Shown: positions 45,942-58,200 of the stretch, piece by piece
How the letters are laid out: each line of letters begins with the position of its first letter
How positions within the stretch are numbered: position 1 is the stretch's first letter
Translations under genes and position numbers: made by a program
Origin: Polytrichum commune
Lineage: Eukaryota; Streptophyta; Polytrichopsida; Polytrichales; Polytrichaceae
Direction of reading: 5' to 3'
Assembly (NCBI GenBank): GCA_950295325.1
Contig: OX485807.1
Coordinates: 33,698,440-33,758,439 of the forward strand
Length of the DNA stretch: 60,000 bases
Notes under the pieces: model-generated
The model's database searches: none
What the model saw: only the letters and a program-made list of their open reading frames with translations
What the model was told of the DNA's origin: nothing

Positions 45942-48900
45942 ATGGAAGGTAGACGATCGAGAAGTAAACCACATGAGCAGGGTAAAGTGGACAACAATAT
46001 CAACAACATAGTGAAAGTTTCACCACCTCCGCAAGCTGCCAAGTCATCATCAGCAGGGAGGATGGCGGTGATGCATCATGTGGAGGCTGTCCAGGCAGCT
46101 GTTGCTGTAGATGATAGATTTGTGCCCATAATCAGTGGGGAAAACAAAAGGAAACGGGCGCCGAGGGGTCCACCGGGAAGGAATTTGAAGGCAAAGACGA
46201 TGGGAACTGAACATGAGCACGAGCACGAGCATGAGCATGAGCATGAGGGTGAGGAAGCTAAACCGAATTCCCTGCCAATTGTGGAACATCATCAACAGAT
46301 GTCGGCATCCCACAGTGATGGGGGGGTCCGAGATTCATCGCATGGGGACATGGAGGACAATCATCACACAGGCTTCGACAATGGCGAAGTGTTGTATGAG
46401 AATGGTGATGAGGGTTCGAATGCAAAAGATCTCGGTGAGAAGAGAAGGGGAAGCTCCAGGCTAAGGATACGGCCGTCCAAGTTTCGAGAAAGTTTTCCTA
46501 CCAGTTCTGCCAAAGTGAAATTGGAGCTCAAGAATGGCGAGGACCCTGCAAGGGCACTTGAGATTGTACTTCCGATCAACTCGATCATTTCACCAGTGGT
46601 TAGGCCAAAGGAAGATCTTCAGACTGTGTCGAAATCCCCGCAAGCAGTTCATCAAACTCCAGATGACGTTCCTGTGGGTAATCCCACTAAAAAGAAGGAA
46701 TCTAAGACAAAGCCTTCAATACCCGTAGCTGTGAAAGAGAAAGGGCCGTCGACCAGTGCACCTGTAGCGTTGGAATCCTCAGAGGCAGCTGGACTGAAAG
46801 CTATTTTGTTGGTAAATCATCTATCAGAGCTTTTCAGATTATTGGTTCTCATGAGTATGTACTTTTTCTTCTCGGTTTGATGAGATTGAGTATTGAAAAG
46901 CACTTTGCTTTCAATTTAGTTAGTATGCTTAGCTCAAAGAATGCTTGGCATGATTGAACTGGCTTTGACTTAATCTAATCTTAGGCTATGCAGAAGATCG
47001 ATACTTGTAGTTTTTTCTGTGCTCATGATTAGTTATGGCATACTTGGTACATGACAACCAGCTATGTTTTGGGTTTGTTGGTTCTTAAGCTACATCTTTA
47101 TATGTCTTTATAGATCAATAAGCAGTAAGCAATTTGGTGGTGAAAATTGACGAAAGTTTTGTCCTTCCTACATGAGGAGTTATGGTCATCATTGCTTAGA
47201 CTTAATAGCGCATAGTTTGTAGGTTTTCTGATTGGTATTGTATGTTGTATATGTGGGCTATGTGCTTGGATGCACAGTTGACATATTTGTTGGTACAAGC
47301 AGGTCTTGAAACGGGTGATGAAGATGGAAGAGGCAGACCCATTCAACAAGCCAGTGAACCCAGTGGAACTTGGTATTCCTGTAAGGATACTACCTTAATA
47401 ATATAGCCATATCATGCTGGATGTCGTATGTTGTGTTGCTGTCCTTCGCTTTTTCCTGTGATCTTTGTTTGAGGAGGTTGGACTCTTAAATAGCTTGAAA
47501 CCAGTGCATCATAATAGCACAAGGTTCTCTCACAATGGTTCCTTTTATGTTGGTGTGCTTATAGTCAAGTTATGTTGATACGCTTACTACACGACTTGGG
47601 AATTTATGTTACTATCTGTCCTCTTTCTTCAGATTGGTCGTCTGACTCTGCATATTCTTGGAGGTCATGGTTAGCATTTTCAGCTGAATTCTCAGATATG
47701 TAGTTGGCTTTCGATCAAGCAAGAAACATATGACTGTGGTATGTATGTAAGTCAATTCATTACTTGTGTCTATCAACTCTTAAGGTGTGCGGTCTGGTAT
47801 CATTGACACAGGATTACTTCCAAGTCGTAAAACGACCAATGGACCTTGGCACTATCCGTGATAGGCTAGAGAAAGGTGAAGTGTATAAAAAGGTCAAGCA
47901 AGTACTTGAAGATGTTGCACTTGTCTGGAGCAATTGCCGTTTATACAATGATGATGGTGACCCTATCATGGAGCTTCTTCAATGTGTGGAGTCATCTTTT
48001 ATTAAACATTGCCAGGCAGCTGGTTTTACATTTCAACTTACTGATGGGGCTGAAGGTTAGTCTTTGCACAGGAAGGAAAGAAATTGTCTTACTGATCTGT
48101 TCACAGTTTTTCTGTTCTTAAATTGATTTCAATTTGACTTGTCTTGTCTTGTACTTGTGCATATGACTAGAACAACTCTGTTCTATTGTGTTTGAGGACT
48201 TTCTCAGACTTTCTCAAATTTTTGTTTGTTTCCTCCCTATGCTGACTCTTTTGCCTCAATTGCCTGCAGTCCATTTTGATATGCTGGAAGGAGACCATGA
48301 GAAGAAAGAGGAACAACCCAAATCTTCAAAAAAGAAGAAGTCAAAAGGTGCACGTTCTGATGCAGGAGCCTTGCTGAAAACCAAGATTAAACGCAGTGGT
48401 ATTTATCTTAATCATGTGGGCAGCAGTTTTGCTGTTGCGCTGGTTTCTTTGCTCATGACAAAAGCTGCATAGAACCTTGTCTCATTTTGCACTTACCACA
48501 TCTATGGCATATTTTCTTCCAGCTACTATTGCAATCATATTGGGGGCAATGATCCTTTTCAGCAACTTATATTTCTCACTAACCCTGTGTTTTAATGGGT
48601 GTAATAGCCCCTGTTGATCAAGTGATGGCAGAAAGTAAAGCTAGAGAACAGAAGGTGAACTTTGAGGGAGTTAATCTCGGAGATCAGGACAGAGATGTTG
48701 AAAATGCAGTAGAGCATTCAGGAATAATTGACAAGCCACTCGAGATACTACATAATGAAGATGAACATGGACAGGGGAATCCTGAAAGCCATAATGATGA
48801 TCCTGCAAATTCACAAGGTATGCTGCACCTGAAAGCAATTTGAGTTTTTGGTTAATGTGCATCCTGGAGTTTGTTTAGTTTAAAAAAAAAAAAGGTTTTG

Positions 48901-50608
48901 TTGAATTCTTGATGGTGTCTGTTGGTGGTGCTCATAACTTTGTAGGGGCAGTGGAGATAAAGCCCCAACCAGTAGGGGAGGAACCAACTCCAGAAAAACA
49001 TCACCGGAAGGCTGCAAACGTGCAACATGTCATTTTGCCAAACAAAACAAAACGGCCAAATGGGTGCGTCTCTGACCCTTTTTTTATTAAAACGAATTTA
49101 ACCAGTTAACAGTTCTGGTGAAAGTTTTGTTTGTTCTGAAGGATCTGAACTTTTCATTTTATTTTTAGTATGCATGCTTTTTATTGTATCTACTGTTTTA
49201 ATCAGCTGATGATGCAACACAGTGGCTTTTTCTGCAGCTGTGCCTTCAGTAGTTATGGTTTGGATACTGTTCACTATTCTACTTCTATATTTGAAGTCTT
49301 GCAACAAGCTAGGTGTTGGTTTAGGTTTTTGTGTAAGCAAGCTTTCCTATGTCTATTCTATGTTAGCCAGGAACATATGGGTTTAGAGGTCCAGCTTCAG
49401 GAGCTCCAGGAAAGAATTTCAAAGCCAAGGAGGTTTGTCAGCAATTCATCCCTGATAAGGTGATAATTTTACAAGTTATGACAAAGAAGGTAATTTTGAC
49501 CAACAACATACTAACAGTTTGATGCGATTGGTGGTTAAAGGCACAGCACTTTGTCCCACAGACAAGGATGCTTGTGTGTTGTATGTGTGGGTCGACGAAA
49601 AAGAGAAGCCAAGCTACGGAAGAGTGGTGGTGGTACAAATTCCATTTTGAACAAATCTATCAAAAAGGTGATGTTTGTTTTACAGTACTCAGGGCCATGA
49701 GTTCATATATTCCTTCGGATATTCCTGAATGGATTATCTGTGCCTTGTACATCAAAGTTCAACATGGAAAAATTTCATGTAATAAATATGGTCTACACTC
49801 ATGAAGGTCAACTTCCAGTAATATGATGTGCAGACCGCATATGAATCATTTTCACATACAAAGTTTAGGTAATCAGTTGTATATATTCAATTGTGTGTTA
49901 AGACTTTCCATGATGTACTTCCTTGAATGCCAGTGGCTTCCTCAACGCTGTCAGTATGGGTTGAAATGTGTCCTAAGGTAGACACGAAATGATGCAAGAA
50001 ATGTAATGTTCCTTTCCTGTTTGTATCTAACTGGCAGGTCATGAAGCCTTCCATGATTGACTCCGAAGATGGGGTAGATAAGGTGACTAATGGAGATGTA
50101 GACGTTGAGGACGATTTAACTTTTACAGATAATGGTGAAGACGGCACTACTTCACCAGACAATGTGCAGGTGTGCTCTCACTTCGTTTTTAATTGGAATT
50201 CTGAACTTTTCGGGCATCTAGTAGATCTTAAACTTCTTTTTTTATAATGTTATCCCTTTCTGAACAATATGTGTTACTCTCTTGAATCCTATATTGCCTA
50301 CATAGCTCTTCAAAATGATTTATATGTTCACAGCACTTTTATATGATGAGTTAGTAACAGGTCTCTATACATTGTAATTTGTCTGCGACAACACTATCGT
50401 TTGATGGCAGGGCTTCTATGCAGCTAGTTATCAACTTCCACTTCGAAAGCTGGACCCTTCTGTGGTGGAAATGAGCAGGGTCCTTCTTGGTAGCAAGCCT
50501 GGCTCAGTTTGGAACAGACCTCGCTCTCTTGGCTATGTTCCAGTGCCGTTTATGGGGAGAAGGGTCGGCCTGATGGAAGCCATTGCAAATTTTTCAAAGA
50601 TACAATGA
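45942..50608 (+). CDS. Bromodomain protein (acetyl-lysine reader)
   Basis: Nine exons, 45942-46811, 47303-47380, 47812-48055, 48270-48398, 48608-48817, 48946-49063, 49387-49432, 50038-50169 and 50411-50608, join in phase to about 674 aa. The bromodomain spans exons 1-3: AILLVLKRVMKMEEADPF, ZA loop FNKPVNPVELGIP + DYFQVVKRPMDLGTI, and the acetyl-lysine-binding Asn in CRLYNDDGDP. It should bind acetylated histones in the nucleus. The N-terminal 290 aa are basic and disordered, with KRKRAPRGPPGRN (possible nuclear signal), a (HE)n run at about 46215-46250, and RRGSSRLRIRPSKFRES. Exons 4-8 encode a lysine-rich then acidic linker. The last exon encodes a compact basic C-terminus (YQLPLRKLDPSVVEMSRVLL) I do not recognise. 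No ET domain or PHD finger is visible, so it is not a standard BET/GTE protein. Confidence 0.88.
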
Positions 50609-52389
50609 GCTCTGTACATTGTGAAAGTAAAGCAATTCATTTATTTTTGAGACACGTTGGCCTCTGTTCTGCTCAATCTTCATGAAGTGATAGGTGCTTC
50701 TTTGGACTCCGTTATCAAGATTTGGTATCTGTATGTGTAAAATTTCTATATCGACACATGTCAGCCTATATCCTATAAGATGTGGTCTTTTTTGGTTAGG
50801 AACTGTTGCTATTTTAGTTGGTCATAAAATACACTTAGAGGCCCAATATATCCTGACAATGACACTTGAAAGTGAAAATCTACACATAATGGGAAGGCAA
50901 ACTTATTAGCTGATTAATGATACAATTCACCTTTGTAGAAATTCATTAATGTTTATTTTACTTGAGTTATTATTGGACATCATTGGACATAGTTATGAAT
51001 AATGATAAATTTCTGCAGTAAGTTGGAAAAGTACATATCAATGATCACATCCATCAATTGTTCTTCAATCCACATGATTGTGGCCAATTTTTATGCAAAT
51101 GGAATCACTCAGTTTGAGTTCTCTCTACATACCTTTTATTTTCACTAAAAGCATGAATACTAGAGTCAGCTTCAACACCTAATTGATTGACGAGGACATG
51201 CAAACACATGAAACTTGTTAAGGTGAACCTAGCACTGCACTAAGGTAGATGAGGCTAATTCAGGGCCACTTCACACACGAGCCAAGAGTCGCGACCATGA
51301 AATTGTGAGCCCAAAAGAAGTGTCCAAAGGCCATCCCAGGATATGTCCAAAATCATGTAGTGTGGACACAGGCCCTCAACTGTAGTGTGAAGCCATATGT
51401 GACCGAGCCCTCAACCAAATGCTATTTCAGCAAATTTGTATTCATGTGGGGTCCTCACAAATGATAAAATATTAAAAATCAATAATTGTGAGATTTCGGA
51501 GTGCCATGGTTTCTTGGTTTTATGTTAGGCCTACCTCCAAGAAATGGTTTTGGAAAATAATCCGAGTGACCATGAAACATGATCCATTCGATGCCATGAA
51601 AGAATCCATCTAGACTTTACATCCATCTTGCGTTCACTTACTCCGTTGGTCCCTCAAGTGTAGTGTGAAGTGAACATAGACCAACTTTGCCTTTTCCACC
51701 AATGAGAGTGCTTGAAGTGCAATGGTCATGGGCCCTCAGTCTCATGTGTGAAGTGGCCCTCACTTAGCTTACTTCAATCATACACCTATTTTTGGTTCCT
51801 AGTCGGCAATATAGTCGCTCTAATTCAGTGGGCGAATAATACTTGGTGATTTAGCCGCCGCCTTGATGATATTTGGGTTAGTCACCTTCACAAAAATCAA
51901 ACTTCACCCACCATCCTCCATGATTAGGAGTGCTTTCCACCGAGCTGACACGCTTGGATTTTGTGGTGAGGTGGGCAAATGAAAAGGCAACATGTGATTA
52001 GGAGGCAGGATGTGGCTATGAGGTGTTGACCAACTTGTATTGTGGGCATTTTATAACGAAGAGCTGATTCGGCAACACTTTATCTTACATGTGACCACTT
52101 TAGAGACATGACACAACCATATTGGTCTTAAACTTGGTTCTCATTGGAAAATGACCCATGTAAAATCTGCTATTGATGTTGTCCACTTACACAACATCGA
52201 ACGATAAAAGAGTTTCCCCCTATAACAACAACTTGGGAAGTAGAGAATCTTTGATCCCGGAGCCGAGATCAACACCTTCCTCAACTCCGATTTCAATGAT
52301 TTCAAATTCTTTGCTCTCGATTCGCAACTGCTAACCTACCCAAGCTTCTAATGCTCAAATCCATCGGTTGAATGATTCCACAAAGTTGG

Positions 52390-52720
52390 AGGTGTCCACA
52401 TTAGCCTCATCTACCTTAGACATGCCTAGTTCCATGTCTAACTTGGACACCTGTGGTGAAGTGTGACTCTAGAGACAGACACCACAAACATATGTGTTTC
52501 AAAAGTATTGGACTATACATGCTCAAAATATAATAACTGGCCCAAGCGCAATAGTCAACATAATTGGGGACACCTCTATGACCACTTGATGAACATGAGA
52601 ATCATCACTTTCATGATCAATAAGATATTCATGCGAGCTCCATAAGTTATCGAAATGTGGCTACAACCTCAATTTGGATTCACTGACCATCTCGTTCTAA
52701 TTGTGTCTATTGTGTTCATA
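52390..52720 (+). repeat. Dispersed repeat family, copy 1
   Basis: Recurring blocks: CTTAGACATGCCTA; ACACCACAAACATATGTGTTT; AAAAGTATTGGACTA; ATAGTCAACATAATTGGGG; GACCACTTGATGAACATGAG; AATAAGATATTCATG. Longer related copies are at 57100-57470 and 57975-58340, with a partial one at 53640-53780, all in the same orientation. It is non-coding as far as can be seen: frames are not conserved between copies. Confidence 0.75.
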
Positions 52721-52724
52721 GCTC

Positions 52725-53071
52725 GGGGGGGGGGGGGTAGTCATTGGTTGGAGTAGCAATATACGTGCGAACAAATGATAGGGTATTTTAAAAACATGAG
52801 GGCTAAAAATTATAAATGGACTTAAGAGTAATATAGGGTATCAAAAATGGCATTGGACATCTTTAAAGTACTATAGGGTATGGAATAATAGGTAATTTGG
52901 AATTATAAGGAATGCAAGCCATTTTTCTATTAACCCAAAGTAGAAATTTACATAATGATAGCATGTGAAAAAAAAAAAGAGAATTGAAAGTAATACCCCC
53001 CTATAAAATAGTGGTTGTTCGCACCTATATCCTTAACTTTTTAACACACTGCCCCCCCCCCCCCCCCCCCC
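52725..53071. repeat. Interval bounded by G13 and C20 homopolymers
   Basis: A run of 13 G (52725-52737, preceded by GCTC) and a run of 20 C (53052-53071, followed by GAGG) form complementary ends around about 314 bp of A+T-rich DNA. Homopolymers this long can form unusual structures and are error-prone in assembly. Confidence 0.7.
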
Positions 53072-53252
53072 GAGGTTCATAGATAAGTAGGCTAGTCAAA
53101 CAAAGAAACCATTTAAGACTCATCTACCTAAGTGGTTGGGAATAATGTGAGGGTATATGGGGGGTTCAATAGAACAAGCTGAATCATCTGAATAATCTTA
53201 TGAACAATTTTCCCACATGAGAAAACTAGGACTATAAACCTCAAATTCCTAA

Positions 53253-53452
53253 ATGAAGTCACTCATGTCACTCAACAATTGATTAACATTTAGGAAATTA
53301 AAATTAAATGAATTATCATTTTTATTCCTAAATTAAAATTAAAATCAAATTCCTAAATGAAAAATGATAATTCATTTAATGAAGTCACTCATGTCACTCA
53401 ACAATTGATTAAAAAAAAAATGAAGTCACTCATGTCACTCAACAATTGATTA
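53253..53452. repeat. Three direct repeats with an internal perfect hairpin
   Basis: A 33-bp unit containing GAAGTCACTCATGTCACTC occurs at 53253-53285, 53379-53411 and 53420-53452 with essentially no change. Between the first two lies a perfect 19-bp inverted repeat (53304-53322 and 53361-53379). Confidence 0.88.
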
Positions 53453-55266
53453 AAATTTTGATAGAAGTCAGGTGTTTGAAGTGCTATGGCAAGTGTTGAA
53501 ATTGCCATGGTTCTAAGGTAGACATACCAAAAGCAAATACTGAACCTGTAACCGGCACCATCCACCATGGTCATACATTTGAAGCCACTAATTTTTACAA
53601 CTGGTTCATAGTGTTGGTTTTAGGTTTGATGTTTTTTGGGGTAAGGTAGACATGCCTAATTCAGTTACTTATCATTATAATCTGATCATATTATAGTGAT
53701 ATGTGGTTAGGTGTGGCTCGAAGAATGGATACCTTAATGATGTGTGTTTGAAAGAGATTGGACTTATGGGTCGTTGGTGGAAAGAATTTTGAGCATTAAG
53801 GTTGAGGCATCTATAACAAATAATATTAAGAGAGTTTGCATATGTTTAGGAGGACTAATAGATGGGGATTATTTTTCTTGTACAAAGAAACAAATTCTAG
53901 GGAGAATAACTTTTTTTGTTTTTGTTTTTTTCTTCCATGAGTATGAAAATTGCTACAAATTTTGAAGCAGTATAGTTGAAGGGAGAACATAGTCACTCTA
54001 TAGGTTAACCTAGAACCGCTCATCTAAATGCTAATTCTTGGCTATGATAGTTGTCAAAACTCATAAGAGTTTAATCAATAACAAACTGCCACCACATAGA
54101 GTAGAGGCGCCCATAACCAATCACTTAAAAGATTTCACACTAGATCCGGAGAAGTATAAGGTGGTGCAAATTTTTCATGTGTAGGAAGATAGAAATCAAG
54201 AGAATTGCAAATTAAGTGGACTTGGTCAACTATAGATGCCTTGACCTTATAGAATCATGGCCTAATTGTGATCCAATTGTGGGCACTTCCAACTCCATAA
54301 GCAAGTTTAATTCCCACACATATTCATCATGACATGTGTCATTTTGAAGTCGGTTCTTAACAAGCCTTGCCATATACCTACCACTCAAATTTAGGCATCC
54401 AATTAAGAAGGGTGACCACATAACATAAGGTATGCGGTGTTGTTCAATTACTTTTCTTAATCTGACACCTATAATTGATTGGTGTGTGGTTAGGCACGGA
54501 TCAAAGAGAAAACACCATAAAAAAAACATATTTAATGCTAATTGGCCTATGTCTTTAGATTTTACTAACTACACACTCAATACACACTCAATTACCTACT
54601 ATTTGGATTTACACAATGCTATACCTTTTACTATAAGTGTGATTCTTAACCAAGTAGTGATGTTAATGTTCTATAATGTTTGTTGGCAAAACATGAGATG
54701 TACAATAAATAATCAGAACATTGTGTAATTCCAAATAGTAAGTGACATTACATGCAATATTTAGGGTAGTGAACACAACAAACGTGCACTTCTAATAACC
54801 ATAACTAAATCAGGGGAAAGTCCAACTTCAGTCCAGGTTTTTGCTGATGCTTGATTGCAGATTTGCTAATGAAAACACAAGTTTCGTTGTCTGTATAAAT
54901 ATAATTGGTGGAAGTTGGAGAACATATAAAACGAACCAAAGAACACGCACATACCTTACCTTAAATGCAGCCGTAAATAGGACTCAACATGTTTAGTTAT
55001 CACTGCAATGAACCATAATTTACAGTATATATAAGGAGGCGTAGGCAAGCTACGCTGTGATAATTAAGCCTGTTCAATCTCCTCTATGTAGCAGTTTCCG
55101 AATTAAAAAATGCCATTGTTTGCCTACCTATCTATCTGGCTCTATAATTTTACAAGTACTACCAAAATTGTCACTGTTGTATCACCGGAGCCAAACAAGC
55201 AGCCTGTACTCATCATGAGCACAATAAGTAGTGTACAGTTCAGGTCTGTGAAATTAAATTCTAATT

Positions 55267-58200
55267 TTAAATGGAGATGCTGTTTGGAATACCTCGAGTC
55301 GTGATTCCAGGCCCTGAATGTGGCAGTAGCAATTCATAAGGGAGGGTCCCAGCCCCATGTCGATGCTTGAGTTTTTGGTTGTGATTCCTCGCATGAATGG
55401 TCCTCTCAGCTTCACTTAGATTTTTTGAGAAAGATTTATAAGCCTTCATTGCACGTTGATCACTCGTCCAGTTTGTCATCATCCCATTGTGTCCCAGATA
55501 CTCCTCATCTGGGGAATGGGTTGACAAGGATTCCACCACAGTCATCAACACGGTGGCTTGCGATTGGCTTGGGAGTGTTCGAAGCATGAATTTGTGGGGG
55601 TGACGCAGGAGTTTCTGGAACTCGGGGTCGTGTGGGTCATCAGTTTTAGGAACCAGCTGCCGGGTCAAGCATGGGTGGTTGGGAACAAACCCACTGTAAT
55701 CAAACTGCCCAAAGTTGACGGCCGCATGGTGCCCGGACGCGACCCAAACCATTGTAGTCAAAATGTTGATGAGATCATCGGGGGTTTCGAGTTTTGGCCA
55801 CCACGGTTCGTCTTTCATATCCATGTGGCCCTGAGTGCGAATCTCTGTCCACCAACCTTGAAGCTCCACATCATCAAGGATGCTTTGAGAGGTTGGGTAG
55901 TACAGGGAGAGGTACTCAGTAACCCAGTCCTTTATACTTGACCAGATGAGAAGGCCATCAGCAGCGTATGGGTAATCCTCTATAAGGAGGTGCAGACCAT
56001 GAGGGGCATCGCTGTCTGGAACTGCCATTCCTCTGCATCAATCAACAAGTAAAATTATTAATTATAACTGTCTTTGGATCCATGTTTTGGCCTTCACTCT
56101 GCTTACATTGATCAACGGCAGCAAAGTTGTGGCTACATTGAGGGGCACTTTACAGCAGAGCCAGGGGCGGAGCCAAGGGAGGCTCAGCCCCCTGTGACAT
56201 CAGTAGTAGAAAATTATGCCAAAACGACTACAGATTTATTTATTTTGTTTTGCGACTGCAATGTGAAAATTTCCGGGACATGTAATACACCGTTGGAAAG
56301 GTGTTGTCAAGACGTTTTCAACGGCATATTACAAGCCCCCAAATTCCTAAAATTTTAGTTGGTAAAACCAAAAACAATCTGTAGTTGTTTAGTGACTGTA
56401 GAGCATGCTGGCCAAAAGAACCGCAATGGGAAATCAACACCAGTTCTTTTTCGCAATGTTTTCTATGAGTGCATTGAAGGAAAGTTGGGCATCTACTTAC
56501 TATTGGCGATGTCTATTGGCGATGATTGGATGGTCAATCTAATGATCATCTATATCGAAAAGACCATTGCCAAAGCTTTGGATATTTAAAAACATCATCA
56601 AATTTTTTTATGGGGATGTCAGCTCGATGAGTCCAAATCTCTCAATAAGTAATCAAATTCGACCACCTATTGAAATTTGAAAATAAAACATACATTGGAT
56701 ATTTCCATATTCTAAGGCCAGCCCCCCCTGGGTCAAAATCCTGGCTCCGCCCCTGACCAGAGCTTGAGGGCTTGTGGCCTTTGAAATCTAAGGCCGAGAC
56801 CTTCACTTTATAATAGAGCTTGAGTGCCTAAAGGACCAAGAAAGTTTATATGGATGAACAGACTTACATGGGGTCCTACATGGCATTTAATGTATAATGT
56901 TTCATGGTCTACCATATGTTTTAGGCATCAAGCCCACCTTGACGAGGTGGGTCTTAACACAAACTTGGGATACTATGACACTTCAAATCTCATGATGCCC
57001 CTTGATTTCTTATGACTTATTGTGTAGAACAGTCCACATGAATAGGATGCTAATGATTTAGAACTCAGTTGAGAGAAAGTTATGTATGTATTTACACTAA
57101 GGTAGACATGCCTAAATCCAACATAGAAATAACCTAAACACCTATATTTGAGTGGTATGCGGTTAGGTGTAGGTTTGAGAACGGACACCAAAAAGACATG
57201 TTTTAAGAAGATATGGGACTACGTGCTCCAAATATGCTACCATTCTAAGCTCAATAGTCAACATGATCAGGGGGACCTATATGACCACTTAATAAGCACG
57301 AGAATCTCCACTCTGATAATGAATAAGATATTCATGGGAGCTCTGAAAATCATGAGGAAAATGACTATGGGCATGATTTGGATTTGCTACTCGTCTCGCA
57401 CTAATTGCATGTTTCATATCCTACTAAAAATGGGTGTAAAGAGAAAAGTATCAGAATAGCACACTTCTACCTTACACTTGAAGGTCCATTAGCACACAAA
57501 ATCCATTTTCAGTCTTCATGGTATGGCCTTTGGATGACTTTCAAGAGCCCTCACAATGATTTCATATGACCATGTTATAAGCCAAATGGCTGGAGATGAA
57601 AATGGTGAACCAAATGCATCTGCTACAACCCTTGACAAAGCTATAAAGATTGAGCAACCTAACAGTAGTTAGTATCACACACCTTCGAATGAGGTCAGCT
57701 GGCAAACCCTCCATGTCAAACCGCCATTTGAGGCCATACACTGCAGAACTCATTTCCAAAGCATATGGCCCAGGTGTGAAGTTGGACTCAATCACTCCCC
57801 CCGCATTGATCAAGTTCTGTCGTGCAGCTGCATTGATCTCCATAGTATATCTGAGATGTGGTTTCATGAGCTTTGCAACTGGATGGAGGGCACTGAGCTG
57901 CCTGTATGTGGCAATTATGTAAGGCTCCGTGCATGCGTGTGTCCGTAACCTGCCACAAGCATCACAACCTCTAATGTAAGTGGGCCTAATTTGTTTACTC
58001 ATATTAAACAGATGACTATATTTGAGTGGTGTGTGGTTATGTGTGGACCTAACAATGAACACCAAAAAGACATGTGCTTAAAAGAGTCTGGACTTCGTTC
58101 TCAGAATTTGTAAACCATTCTAGGCTTAATAGTCAACAAAAGTGGGGGGGGAACCTCTGTGATCATTTAATAAGAAAGAGAAACTTCACTTTCACAATAA

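Larger units (their letters stand above)
50609..55266. other. Gene-free, repeat-rich interval
   Basis: About 4.6 kb between the bromodomain gene's 3' end and the lipoxygenase stop. It holds members of the dispersed family described at 52390-52720, homopolymer G and C tracts and a small repeat cluster at 53253-53452. No coding region is supported. Confidence 0.55.

Noticed and set aside
55558-55941. 127-aa plus-strand frame
   Set aside because: Antisense shadow of the last lipoxygenase exon.
57148-57459. 103-aa plus-strand frame
   Set aside because: Lies in a dispersed repeat inside a lipoxygenase intron. The frame is not kept in the other copies.
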